A DNA stretch of 31,293 nucleotides from a bacterium (lineage in GTDB: Bacteria; Patescibacteriota; Minisyncoccia; UBA6257; GWB1-50-10): the NCBI GenBank assembly GCA_021814835.1, contig JAKAHO010000003.1, positions 1 to 31,293 on the forward strand, written 5' to 3'. The stretch's first letter is position 1. Each line of letters starts with the position of its first letter. The translations under genes and the position numbers were made by a program. The notes beneath the pieces were generated by a model, which searched no databases, was not told where the DNA came from, and saw nothing but the letters and a program-made list of their open reading frames with translations. Below are positions 7,037 to 13,270 of the stretch, in pieces.

Positions 7037-7738
7037 ATGAGCACGGCGGTTGCAATTGAGAAGGCGTTAAAGAAACACGGAACCAAGACGAAAGCGAGAA
7101 GCTCGTCTTGGTTTTTTAAAACAGGAAAAGGGCAGTACGGCTACGGCGATGTCTTTATCGGCGTGACGGTCCCTGAGCAGAGGAAAGTTGCAAAGCATTT
7201 TAAAGACTTACCGCTTCCCGAAATTAAGAAGCTCTTATTGAGTAAGTACCACGAGTGCCGGCTTACCGCGCTCATCATTCTCGTTGCGCAGTTCAATGCG
7301 GGCGATGAAAAGACGCGGGAAAAAATTGCGAAATTTTATCTTGTAAACGCTAAGCGCGTGAATAACTGGGACCTCGTGGATTCCTCCGCGCCATATATTC
7401 TAGGGCAGTACTTACTCCATAAAGATAGAAGCGTCTTATACAAACTTGTGAAATCAAAGAATCTTTGGGAAAGGCGCATCGCGATTCTTGCTACGTTTTG
7501 GTTCATTAGAGAAGGCGACTTCAAGGACGCTCTCGCGATAGGTGAGACGCTCCTCTCCGATACCGAGGACCTAATGCACAAGGCAACGGGCTGGATGCTC
7601 CGCGAGGTCGGCAAACGCTCTAGGCCTACATTAGTGAGGTTCTTGAACGCACATAAGGCCACTATGCCCCGCACAGCCCTGCGGTACGCAATAGAGCATT
7701 TTCCGAAAAACGAGCGAGGGGTTATACTTGAAAAGTAA
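7037..7738 (+). CDS. DNA alkylation repair protein AlkD-like
   Basis: A 233-residue all-helical protein of HEAT-like repeats with family landmarks: Y-G-Y-G-D-V-F-I-G-V-T-V-P-E-Q-R-K-V near the N-terminus, H-E-C-R-L-T-A-L-I-I-L in the middle, and V-N-N-W-D-L-V-D-S-S-A-P-Y-I-L-G. The last motif holds the W and D that line the DNA-binding groove of AlkD glycosylases, which remove N3/N7-alkylated purines. C-terminal H-K-A-T-G-W-M-L-R-E-V-G-K-R also fits. The stop TAA overlaps the start of the next micro-ORF (TAATG). Confidence 0.88.
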   Translation: MSTAVAIEKALKKHGTKTKARSSSWFFKTGKGQYGYGDVFIGVTVPEQRKVAKHFKDLPLPEIKKLLLSKYHECRLTALIILVAQFNAGDEKTREKIAKFYLVNAKRVNNWDLVDSSAPYILGQYLLHKDRSVLYKLVKSKNLWERRIAILATFWFIREGDFKDALAIGETLLSDTEDLMHKATGWMLREVGKRSRPTLVRFLNAHKATMPRTALRYAIEHFPKNERGVILEK

Positions 7739-7845
7739 TGCACCCAACCCACTCCCATCTCATATTTTGGCTCATCGGAATAGCGCTTTTCGCGCTCGGT
7801 GTGCTTTTCTTCCCTGAAATCGCGACGTTCGCGAACGGAATCTAA
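7738..7845 (+). CDS. 35-residue single-pass membrane micro-protein
   Basis: This ORF starts in a TAATG overlap with the alkD stop, which points to translational coupling. It encodes M-H-P-T-H-S-H, a hydrophobic helix (about 9-29, LIFWLIGIALFALGVLFF) and a short tail. Codon choice matches the neighbours. No family is recognised. The overlap and helix support it; the short length keeps confidence moderate. Confidence 0.55.
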   Translation: MHPTHSHLIFWLIGIALFALGVLFFPEIATFANGI

Positions 7846-7850
7846 GCCCG

Positions 7851-7877
7851 AAAAAAAGCGCCACATTTCGTGGCGCC
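7851..7877 (-). terminator. Intrinsic terminator for the Cys-rich gene
   Basis: On the minus strand the stem GCGCCAC/GTGGCGC (7858-7876) is followed by T7. It lies 18 nt past the stop at 7895. Confidence 0.85.
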
Positions 7878-7894
7878 GTTCGGCGTTGGGTTGG

Positions 7895-8101
7895 TTACTC
7901 CTCCTCGCCGTGGGTCTCGGGGTCTCCGCTCTCGCCGCAGTCCACGGCCTCGCCGCTCAAGTTCGAGCAGTCCTCGCAGGGACTGGTCTCGTCGTGGAGC
8001 TCGACCGTCACGCACCCGCAGTCGTAGGTGGTGATGGTAGCCGAGGTGGGGCACGAGCCGCAACGGCAGTCCCTCTCTTCGGTGTTTCGGACGCTCGCCA
8101 T
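7895..8101 (-). CDS. 68-residue acidic Cys-rich protein
   Basis: The protein has eight Cys (C12, C14, C17, C28, C30, C42, C45, C55) in CxC, CxxC and CxxC patterns and an acidic C-terminus ending E-E-E. This suggests metal binding, but no family is recognised. The start ATG 8101 has a perfect AGGAGG Shine-Dalgarno (8114-8109) 7 nt away. The promoter is TTGACA (8167-8162), a 17-nt spacer, then CATTAT (8144-8139). A hairpin terminator follows. Codons are much GC-richer than the neighbours. The canonical signals and composition set it apart from the leaderless genes around it and suggest a stand-alone cassette. Confidence 0.75.
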   Translation of the reverse strand: MASVRNTEERDCRCGSCPTSATITTYDCGCVTVELHDETSPCEDCSNLSGEAVDCGESGDPETHGEEE

Positions 8102-8138
8102 GGGACATCCTCCTGGTGCGGGTGGGGTTGCTGTGTCT

Positions 8139-8167
8139 ATAATGCAGAATTTCGAACAAACTGTCAA
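8139..8167 (-). promoter_or_regulatory. Canonical sigma70-type promoter
   Basis: TTGACA at 8167-8162, a 17-nt spacer, and CATTAT at 8144-8139 drive the Cys-rich gene. The leader of about 30 nt contains AGGAGG. Confidence 0.75.
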
Positions 8168-8169
8168 CG

Positions 8170-9030
8170 CTAGAGCGTCTTCGGAGTTTTGCCCGCTTCC
8201 TGAATGCGTTTTAATACGAGTGTGCCATTGCGCACTTCCGCCTCCAATAATTTCGTGCGCTTGTCTTTCAAAATAGTGTAGATGCCCATACCTCCGCCCA
8301 ATGCGCGGATTTTTCTGTCTATCTCGCGGGCTTTTTCGGAGTTCACGCCCGATGTTGCTTCGTTCAATTCATCCTCGTGAATAAAGCCGTCCTCGGTCGT
8401 AAATTTCTTCGTGAGTGTTGCTTTTGATTCGTCCTGAGGCTTTGCGTTCTTTATCGCGTCTTCGATATTCGGGAGTGTGCGGATAAGCATAGAGGCGCCA
8501 AGTTCGGCAAGCGCGTCGTGCAGTGCGTGGTAGGTAAGGGTCGTAACGTCGAGCGTATCAAGCGCTTCTTCTGCGAGTACTGCGCCGTGGTCCACTTTTG
8601 CGTCTACCACAAAGAGCGAAACACCGGTTTCCGTAGCGCCCGCAAGAAGCGCGGACTGGATAGGGGTTGCTCCACGGAAAAGAGGAAGCAATGAAGGATG
8701 CACGCCGATAGTGCCAAGGCGGGGGATGTCTAAAATACGCTGAGGAATAATGTTTGCGTACGCGGCGACAATAAAGAGATCATATCCGCCCCTCTTTAAT
8801 TCCTCTTCGATCTCGGTTACTTTTTCTGGCTGGAGAATCTTAACATTCTCGCGGATTGATTCATCCTGCTCGAGGACGCTCTGCTTTGCGGGCGGAGGCG
8901 TAACTATTTTCTTTCTGCCCACGGGCCTATCGGGGTTACAAATCAAAAGTGCGGGCGGCATTTCTGCGCCAATCAACTTTTCTAAAATTATCGAGGCGAA
9001 TTCAGGTGAACCGAAAAAAGCGTATTTCAT
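8170..9030 (-). CDS. fmt: Methionyl-tRNA formyltransferase
   Basis: A 286-residue protein, shorter than the usual ~310. The N-terminal formyltransferase Rossmann domain has F-F-G-S-P-E-F-A-S at 5-13 and N-P-D-R-P-V-G-R at 32-39. The catalytic loop is G-T-I-G-V-H-P-S-L-L-P-L-F-R-G (106-120). His111 and a later Asp in V-D-A-K-V-D-H-G-A match the family, but the catalytic Asn of the usual N-V-H is Gly109. A reduced C-terminal OB-like domain follows. It adds formyl to Met-tRNAi and partners with def, which lies upstream. The start is set by the hairpin element. Confidence 0.88.
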   Translation of the reverse strand: MKYAFFGSPEFASIILEKLIGAEMPPALLICNPDRPVGRKKIVTPPPAKQSVLEQDESIRENVKILQPEKVTEIEEELKRGGYDLFIVAAYANIIPQRILDIPRLGTIGVHPSLLPLFRGATPIQSALLAGATETGVSLFVVDAKVDHGAVLAEEALDTLDVTTLTYHALHDALAELGASMLIRTLPNIEDAIKNAKPQDESKATLTKKFTTEDGFIHEDELNEATSGVNSEKAREIDRKIRALGGGMGIYTILKDKRTKLLEAEVRNGTLVLKRIQEAGKTPKTL

Positions 9031-9151
9031 CCCGTTAGAAGCAGTTCGCGTTCGTGCGAGCTGTAGAATTAGTTATTTTTGTTAAACGACTCGTTATTAT
9101 TGATATTGTATTCATATGAGCAAAGCGAACGCGGCTTCTAACGGGATTCAT
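9028..9151 (-). promoter_or_regulatory. Leader-peptide/start-codon hairpin element before fmt (family A)
   Basis: On the minus strand the 5' arm AATCCCGTTAGAAGC (codons 2-6 of the leader) pairs with GCTTCTAACGGGAT, which ends in the fmt start codon. The stem extends by CGCGTTCG/CGAACGCG past an AACT bulge. The loop of about 65 nt is nearly identical to the topA copy. No Shine-Dalgarno precedes fmt. Confidence 0.8.
9035..9151 (-). CDS. fmt leader peptide (38 residues)
   Basis: A small ORF beginning M-N-P-V-R-S-R-V-R-F and ending T-N-A-N-C-F, with its TAA 4 nt (CGGG) before the fmt ATG. It is about 80% identical to the topA leader over its full length (shared I-S-I-I-T-S-R-L-T and I-T-N-S-T-A-R). 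Its codons 2-6 form the 5' arm of the hairpin. A minus-strand TAATAA box about 8 nt upstream may give it its own start; def ends 32 nt upstream. Peptide function may be only to let ribosomes open the hairpin. Confidence 0.6.
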   Translation of the reverse strand: MNPVRSRVRFAHMNTISIITSRLTKITNSTARTNANCF

Positions 9152-9183
9152 TCCGTTTGTTATTAGTTATAAGTTGTCAGTCG

Positions 9184-9690
9184 TTAGTTTTTTTCCTTCG
9201 GTAACAGTTTTGTGACCGATTTTGCCTTATCGAGGAACAATCCGCCGTTCAAGTGGTCGCATTCGTGCTGAAATACGCGCGCAAGGAGTCCCCACGCCTT
9301 GTAGCGCACTTTGCGGTTGTGAATGTCATACCCTTCGAGCGTTACGCGGTAGTGGCGCGGTGTCGGTCCCCAGACGTGGGGGACGCTGAGACACCCCTCC
9401 TCAACCGTCTCAAATTCTTCCGAGAGTTTAGTGATAACAGGATTAAAAATGGCATAGAAGTGCTGTTTGCCCTGCGTGTCAGGCACCTGCGCGACAAAGA
9501 AGCGCTCCTTCCTGCCTATCTGATTAGCGGAGAGCCCCACGCCGTTTGCCTTCTTCATCGTGACGCGCATCTCTTTTACCAAGTCAGTAAGCTCCTTTTT
9601 GGTGAACTTTGAAAAATCGAAAGGAACCGTCTTCGTGCGGAGGAAGTTTTCGTCTTCTTTTTTATTTATGGTTACGATTGGGTGCGTCAT
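9184..9690 (-). CDS. def: Peptide deformylase
   Basis: A 168-residue protein with all three metal-site motifs: G-V-G-L-S-A-N-Q-I-G (50-59), E-E-G-C-L-S-V-P (Cys100) and Q-H-E-C-D-H-L-N-G (His142, Glu143, His146). It removes the N-formyl group from nascent proteins using Fe2+ or a similar metal. Its first 29 nt overlap the end of the 9662-9940 gene in another frame, which suggests coupling. fmt lies downstream, so the formylation and deformylation genes sit together. Confidence 0.95.
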   Translation of the reverse strand: MTHPIVTINKKEDENFLRTKTVPFDFSKFTKKELTDLVKEMRVTMKKANGVGLSANQIGRKERFFVAQVPDTQGKQHFYAIFNPVITKLSEEFETVEEGCLSVPHVWGPTPRHYRVTLEGYDIHNRKVRYKAWGLLARVFQHECDHLNGGLFLDKAKSVTKLLPKEKN

Positions 9691-9940
9691 CTTTGGAGAA
9701 AAACACTCTCATGAAGTATGCCCCTTTATTCTTGACGTTCTTTTTATCCGCTATGCGTTTTGCAAGTGTAAGAAGCTTGTCTGCGTCGTGCTGTTTCGCG
9801 AGTTTGATGTAGAGCGCCTTATGCTCCTCATCACCAAGGATACTTGCGAGAGAGATACCGGTTAGCTGATATTTGCGGTAAATTCTGCTCTTCGAAGCCC
9901 GTTCTCTCAACGCATTGAGATAGTTCTCGGAAAGCGGCAT
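9662..9940 (-). CDS. Conserved-looking basic protein upstream of def
   Basis: A 92-residue, Lys/Arg-rich, probably helical protein beginning M-P-L-S-E-N-Y-L-N-A-L-R-E-R-A-S-K-S-R. No membrane segment, Cys pair or known motif is seen. It has a leaderless-type promoter: minus-strand TACAAT at 9953-9948 ends 7 nt before ATG. Its 3' end overlaps def by 29 nt, supporting a real coupled gene. Function unknown; the context suggests a link to nascent-chain processing or translation. Confidence 0.65.
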   Translation of the reverse strand: MPLSENYLNALRERASKSRIYRKYQLTGISLASILGDEEHKALYIKLAKQHDADKLLTLAKRIADKKNVKNKGAYFMRVFFSKDDAPNRNHK

Positions 9941-9947
9941 TGTAGTG

Positions 9948-9962
9948 ATTGTATGCTATTAT
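9948..9962. promoter_or_regulatory. Overlapping divergent promoters in a 29-bp gap
   Basis: Only 29 bp separate the divergent starts at 9940 and 9970. TACAAT (9953-9948, minus) and TATTAT (9957-9962, plus) each end 7 nt before their ATG. The two -10 boxes are nearly back to back, so the promoters cannot be occupied together. Confidence 0.65.
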
Positions 9963-9969
9963 TGAACTA

Positions 9970-10530
9970 ATGAAAAGGCGCTTGTTCATTGCGATAATTC
10001 CGCCTGAAGCGGCATTAAATGAAATTGAAAAAGAGGTTAAAACTATCGAGTCGCGGCTGAAACAGCCCGTAAAATTCGAGCCAAAAGAAAAGTGGCACGC
10101 AACCCTCGTATTTTTGGGCGAACAGGATGAATCAGTGATACCGAAGGTCCGCGAATCGCTTGAAAGCGCACTCCACGGCTTCGAATATAAACCGCTCTCG
10201 ACCGAAGACATTCTGTTTGCGCCACCGCACCACGAACCGCGTATGATTTGGCTCACGCTTTCGGAAAATACGTCGTTGTTTCTTGCGGAGTTGCGCGGAA
10301 AACTGGTGAAGGAACTGAAAAAGCAGGGCATCGTTTGGCAGGATGAAGTGCGCGAGTTTCACGGCCATATCACGCTCGCAAAATTCCCAACCCGCAAAGC
10401 GGAAGACTTCGGTCCGCTCAAGTGGGTGTGCGCGAATCGGTGCGATGAGTATGCGATTGAGCTTTTAGCATCCTCAAGCGACGACACGGGCACGCATTAC
10501 ACCTCGATTCTCAGGATAGCGCGGGAGTAA
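9970..10530 (+). CDS. thpR: RNA 2',3'-cyclic phosphodiesterase (2H family)
   Basis: A 186-residue protein with the two His-x-Thr motifs of the 2H phosphoesterases: W-H-A-T-L-V-F-L-G (His about 41) and F-H-G-H-I-T-L-A-K-F (about 135-144). The N-terminus R-R-L-F-I-A-I-I-P-P matches LigT/ThpR proteins, which hydrolyse 2',3'-cyclic phosphate ends of RNA and can join tRNA halves in vitro. TATTAT ends 7 nt before ATG. The S41 protease gene follows after 25 nt. Confidence 0.88.
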   Translation: MKRRLFIAIIPPEAALNEIEKEVKTIESRLKQPVKFEPKEKWHATLVFLGEQDESVIPKVRESLESALHGFEYKPLSTEDILFAPPHHEPRMIWLTLSENTSLFLAELRGKLVKELKKQGIVWQDEVREFHGHITLAKFPTRKAEDFGPLKWVCANRCDEYAIELLASSSDDTGTHYTSILRIARE

Positions 10531-10555
10531 ATAATCTGATTAAATAGAAGCATAT

Positions 10556-11824
10556 ATGAAACGCAACATTTCCGAATATCTGCGGACCAGATTTCAAGGT
10601 GGGCATCCGGCAAAACGCGCAGTTTTTATCACTGTTATCGTGCTGGTTTTTCTTGCGGCACTCGGCGGCGCCGCGTTTGCGGGATATCAATATGGCTTTT
10701 CCCATTCTATTCGAATCACCGACAGCAAACAGCTGCTCGATTCCAATTTCAACCTCTTTTGGGAGGCGGTAGATATTGCGAAATCAAAATTCGTGGACGC
10801 GTCGCAGGTAAGCGATGAAAAGCTTATGCAGGGAGCGATTAAGGGAATGCTCAGCGCATTCGATGATCCGTACACGACATACTTTAACGCGAGCGATGCA
10901 AAGAAGTTTCAGGATGATTTGAACGGAAGCTTCGGCGGTATCGGAGCAGAAATCGGTATTCGTGAAGAGCAATTGGTGGTGGTCTCGCCGATAAAGGGAA
11001 ATCCCGCAGAGGCGGTAGGGTTGCGCCCGATGGACCGCATCTGGAAAATAGACGGCAAGGATACCACAGGCCTCGCGGTTGAGGAGGCGGTAAAACTTAT
11101 CCGCGGCGAACCGGGTACCACCGTGACACTTTCGATTTACCGCGACGGATGGAGGGATGCAAAAGATTTTAAGATAGTGCGCGCCATTATTCAGGTGCCC
11201 ACGCTCGACTCGGAGGTAAAAACGCTGAGTTCGGGCCAGAAAGTGGCAGTAATGAAGCTCTATAACTTCAATGCGAATGTGCCTCAGTTGTTTTACACAT
11301 CGGCGGTGAAAGCGATGCAGGAGGGCGCAAACGGCATTGTGCTCGACCTCCGCAGCAATCCGGGCGGTTTCCTTGATGTGGCGACGAACCTCGGCGGTTG
11401 GCTCTTGAAGGACGGCAGCGTAGTAGTACGCGAACGCAAACATTCGGGACCCGACGAGGTATTGGAAGCCCACGGCAATGCGGCGCTTGCGGATATCCCG
11501 ATGGTGGTGCTTATCAACAGCGGCTCAGCCTCGGCATCAGAAATTCTTGCGGGCGCGCTCCGCGACATCCGCGGAATAAAGCTCATCGGCGAGAAATCGT
11601 TCGGCAAGGGAAGTGTGCAGGAACTGACCACAATGTCGGATCAGGCGGAAATTAAAGTGACGATTGCGCACTGGTATACGCCGAAAGGCACGAAAATTGA
11701 TAAGTTGGGATTGAAGCCCGACATTGAGGTAAAGATGACGGACGAGGATTACACAAAGAAACGCGACCCGCAGATGGATAAAGCGCTTCAGGTGCTTGAT
11801 GCGGAATTGCTTGCAAAGAAATAG
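10556..11824 (+). CDS. S41 carboxy-terminal processing protease (CtpA/Prc-like)
   Basis: A 422-residue protein. The N-terminal anchor is at about 22-45. A PDZ domain is at about 125-210 (G-I-G-A-E-I-G-I, G-L-R-P-M-D-R-I-W-K-I-D-G). The S41 catalytic domain is at about 215-405. The nucleophile is Ser326 in G-S-A-S-A-S-E-I and the general base Lys351 in S-F-G-K-G-S-V-Q. G-I-V-L-D-L-R-S-N-P-G-G-F-L supports the call. It should act outside the membrane, trimming C-termini of exported proteins. The stop is 6 nt before the rplI leader ATG, so rplI probably lies on the same transcript. Confidence 0.93.
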   Translation: MKRNISEYLRTRFQGGHPAKRAVFITVIVLVFLAALGGAAFAGYQYGFSHSIRITDSKQLLDSNFNLFWEAVDIAKSKFVDASQVSDEKLMQGAIKGMLSAFDDPYTTYFNASDAKKFQDDLNGSFGGIGAEIGIREEQLVVVSPIKGNPAEAVGLRPMDRIWKIDGKDTTGLAVEEAVKLIRGEPGTTVTLSIYRDGWRDAKDFKIVRAIIQVPTLDSEVKTLSSGQKVAVMKLYNFNANVPQLFYTSAVKAMQEGANGIVLDLRSNPGGFLDVATNLGGWLLKDGSVVVRERKHSGPDEVLEAHGNAALADIPMVVLINSGSASASEILAGALRDIRGIKLIGEKSFGKGSVQELTTMSDQAEIKVTIAHWYTPKGTKIDKLGLKPDIEVKMTDEDYTKKRDPQMDKALQVLDAELLAKK

Positions 11825-11830
11825 TGGAAT

Positions 11831-11878
11831 ATGAATCCCGTTAGAAGCCGCGTTCGCTTAACTTATACAAAAATATAA
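11831..11878 (+). CDS. rplI leader peptide (15 residues)
   Basis: The short ORF M-N-P-V-R-S-R-V-R-L-T-Y-T-K-I starts 6 nt after the S41 protease stop. It shares M-N-P-V-R-S-R-V-R with the fmt leader but stops early, inside the loop of the hairpin. Codons 2-6 again form the 5' arm that pairs with the rplI start region. Confidence 0.55.
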   Translation: MNPVRSRVRLTYTKI

Positions 11879-11951
11879 CAATGAATGGTCGCTTAACTAA
11901 ATCAATTAATTCTGCAGGTCGCTCGAACGCGAACTGCTTCTAAACGGGATG
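11831..11951 (+). promoter_or_regulatory. Leader-peptide/start-codon hairpin element before rplI (family A)
   Basis: The 5' arm AATCCCGTTAGAAGC and CGCGTTCG pair with CGAACGCG and GCTTCTAAACGGGAT, ending on the rplI ATG. One extra A (TAAAC) would bulge. The loop has diverged from the fmt and topA copies except for CTAAATCAATTAATTCTGCA, which resembles their AACTAATTCTACAGC. Confidence 0.8.
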
Positions 11952-12389
11952 AAAGTTGTATTGCTGAGGGATGTGAAGAACGTGGGGCGTAAGGGCGAGA
12001 TACGCGAAGTAAACGACGGTTACGCGCGTAACTCGCTTATCCCCAAGGGCTTAGTGCAAATCGCAACAAGCGGTACGGTTTCGACTATCCAAAAAATCAA
12101 TGCCGAAAAAAGCGCCGCACAGGAAGCGCGTATCGCGCATCTCAAGAAACTTGCAAAATCACTCGGCGAAGTGAAGTTGAAGTTTGCGTTGCGTGCGGGC
12201 GAGAAGGGCGAGCTCTTCGGCTCAGTAACGGCGAAAGACATTGAAAAAGAACTTGCGCGTTATGAAGCGGGCGAGGGGCGCGCGGTCTTGGAAACGAATA
12301 TAAAAACACTCGGCGTGAGCCGAGTGTCTGTGGACTTTGGCGACGGTATCGTGGCGTCAGTCACTGTCGAGGTTAAAGAAGAGAAGTAA
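11949..12389 (+). CDS. rplI: 50S ribosomal protein L9
   Basis: A 146-residue protein of the usual length. The N-domain M-K-V-V-L-L-R-D-V-K-N-V-G-R-K-G-E-I-R-E carries the L9 signature, with G-Y-A-R-N-S-L-I-P-K-G. A long connecting helix (about 40-75) and the C-domain (G-S-V-T-A-K-D-I) follow. L9 binds 23S rRNA near the L1 stalk. Some Parcubacteria are reported to lack L9; this one keeps it, preceded by the hairpin element. The convergent rpmA ends 3 nt away. Confidence 0.96.
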   Translation: MKVVLLRDVKNVGRKGEIREVNDGYARNSLIPKGLVQIATSGTVSTIQKINAEKSAAQEARIAHLKKLAKSLGEVKLKFALRAGEKGELFGSVTAKDIEKELARYEAGEGRAVLETNIKTLGVSRVSVDFGDGIVASVTVEVKEEK

Positions 12390-12392
12390 CTC

Positions 12393-12665
12393 TTAGAGAA
12401 CGTTCACCACTTTTACGAACTTTCTTGAACCATCAAAATGGTTCCTCTTTTTTGTTGCGAATTTAATCGTGCCCGCTTTCTTTGCGTAAAGCGTGTCGTC
12501 GCCTCCGCGGATTACGTTCGTGCCCGGGTATACTTTCGTGCCGCGCTGGCGAACAATAACGCCGCCCGCATTGACAACTTCGCCGTCAAAAAGTTTGACG
12601 CCAAGGCGTTTTGATTCGGAATCGCGACCTAATTTTGTAGAACCTTTAGCTTTTGTATGTGCCAT
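12393..12665 (-). CDS. rpmA: 50S ribosomal protein L27
   Basis: A 90-residue protein. The N-terminus M-A-H-T-K-A-K-G-S-T-K-L-G-R-D-S-E-S-K-R-L-G-V-K is characteristic; the tail reaches the peptidyl-transferase centre. It has no N-terminal cleavage extension of the Firmicutes type. On the minus strand TATAAA at 12676-12671 ends 5 nt before ATG (leaderless). rplU, its usual partner, is not adjacent. Confidence 0.96.
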   Translation of the reverse strand: MAHTKAKGSTKLGRDSESKRLGVKLFDGEVVNAGGVIVRQRGTKVYPGTNVIRGGDDTLYAKKAGTIKFATKKRNHFDGSRKFVKVVNVL

Positions 12666-12709
12666 AGTGGTTTATAGCACCGCCCTTGTGGCGGTTTCTA
12701 GTACCCGTC

Positions 12710-12715
12710 TATAAT
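12710..12715 (+). promoter_or_regulatory. -10 box TATAAT
   Basis: It lies 18 nt before the ATG at 12734, leaving a leader of roughly 10 nt for the micro-protein gene. Confidence 0.5.
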
Positions 12716-12733
12716 AGTCTAAATACCGCTTTT

Positions 12734-12865
12734 ATGTCAACCTCACGCTGGGTCATCGTAATAGGAACGCTTTTGCTGGTCTTGAGCCTCGGGTTCGCCT
12801 TTGGCTACCTTACGGCGCGCAGTACTGCACCCTCGCCGATTGTTATCGAGAAGAATTCGAAATAA
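12734..12865 (+). CDS. 43-residue single-pass membrane micro-protein
   Basis: M-S-T-S-R-W-V-I-V-I-G-T-L-L-L-V-L-S-L-G starts a membrane helix running to about residue 27, then a polar tail ends I-E-K-N-S-K. TATAAT lies upstream and an intrinsic terminator directly follows the stop, giving a complete small transcription unit. No family is recognised. Confidence 0.6.
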   Translation: MSTSRWVIVIGTLLLVLSLGFAFGYLTARSTAPSPIVIEKNSK

Positions 12866-12867
12866 AC

Positions 12868-12890
12868 AAAAACGCCCCAAGGCGTTTTTA
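12868..12890 (+). terminator. Intrinsic terminator
   Basis: The stem AACGCC-CCAA-GGCGTT plus T-run directly follows the 43-residue ORF. The same stem sequence occurs in the terminators at 21303-21325 and 21741-21758. Confidence 0.8.
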
Positions 12891-12894
12891 ATGT

Positions 12895-13022
12895 GTGCGC
12901 GGGACAGGCAAGTGAACAAAGCTCACTCGTCGTTCGCTTTTACGAACCCAGCGGTTCGTATGCTCCGCCACGGGGAAACTCCCGTTTCCCCGACCCCTTT
13001 CCCGTTCAATTCCCATCTCGCT
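12895..13022 (-). repeat. tRNA-tail module, copy at tRNA-Leu
   Basis: Read on the minus strand beyond the tRNA-Leu terminator, it begins GGGAATTGAAC (antisense Leu T-arm). It continues GGGAAAGGGGTCGGGG and the stems GGGGAAAC/GTTTCCCC and TACGAACC/GGTTCGTA. It ends GTTCACTTGCCTGTCCCGCG, which copies the Leu T-arm and acceptor 3' strand. The core is almost the same as that of the tRNA-Ala module, while both ends match tRNA-Leu. Confidence 0.7.
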
Positions 13023-13029
13023 TAAAACA

Positions 13030-13053
13030 AAAAATCTCCGAAGAGATTTTTTG
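13030..13053 (-). terminator. tRNA-Leu terminator
   Basis: The stem AAATCTC/GAGATTT has A- and T-runs and lies just past the tRNA-Leu 3' end on the minus strand. Confidence 0.75.
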
Positions 13054-13059
13054 TATTTG

Positions 13060-13143
13060 TGCGCGGGACAGGAATTGAACCTGCATGCCCTTGCGGGCGC
13101 TACCACCTCAAGGTAGTGCGTCTGCCAGTTTCGCCACCCGCGC
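13060..13143 (-). tRNA. tRNA-Leu (GAG)
   Basis: A class II tRNA on the minus strand. The acceptor stem is GCGCGGG/CCCGCGC, the anticodon arm CTACC-TTGAGGT-GGTAG (anticodon GAG), and a long variable arm GCGCCCGCAAGGGCAT is present. The T-loop is GGTTCAATTCC and the discriminator A. CCA is not encoded. Confidence 0.93.
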
Positions 13144-13212
13144 AAATTACTACTCACCTAGTATACAAAAAAATTGAAAAATATCAACAAGAACCAAGGC
13201 GTGAAAGCAAAA

Positions 13213-13267
13213 TTGACTTTCATAAGGTGCGGGCATACTGTGAGTGCAGAACCTACCAACGGAGGGG
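13213..13267 (+). promoter_or_regulatory. Promoter and Shine-Dalgarno of the 13271 gene
   Basis: TTGACT at 13213-13218 is followed by CATACT at 13234-13239 (15-nt spacer) or TACTGT (17-nt spacer). GGAGGGG at 13261-13267 is the ribosome-binding site. These signals are unlike the leaderless genes nearby. Confidence 0.6.
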
Positions 13268-13270
13268 TGT

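Noticed and set aside
7799..8173. 124-codon plus-strand ORF
   Set aside because: It runs antisense across the Cys-rich gene and its terminator. The minus strand has promoter, Shine-Dalgarno and terminator.
9028..9151. Resemblance of GTTAGA and TCTAAC ends to integron attC sites
   Set aside because: attC sites run from YYYAAC to GTTRRR; here the order is reversed (GTTAGA first, TCTAAC last). The end always falls on a start codon and no integrase is seen.
12888..13157. Minus-strand ORF across tRNA-Leu and its module
   Set aside because: It translates the tRNA and the structured module; there is no start signal, and the same pseudo-peptide pattern recurs at tRNA-Ala because the module repeats.
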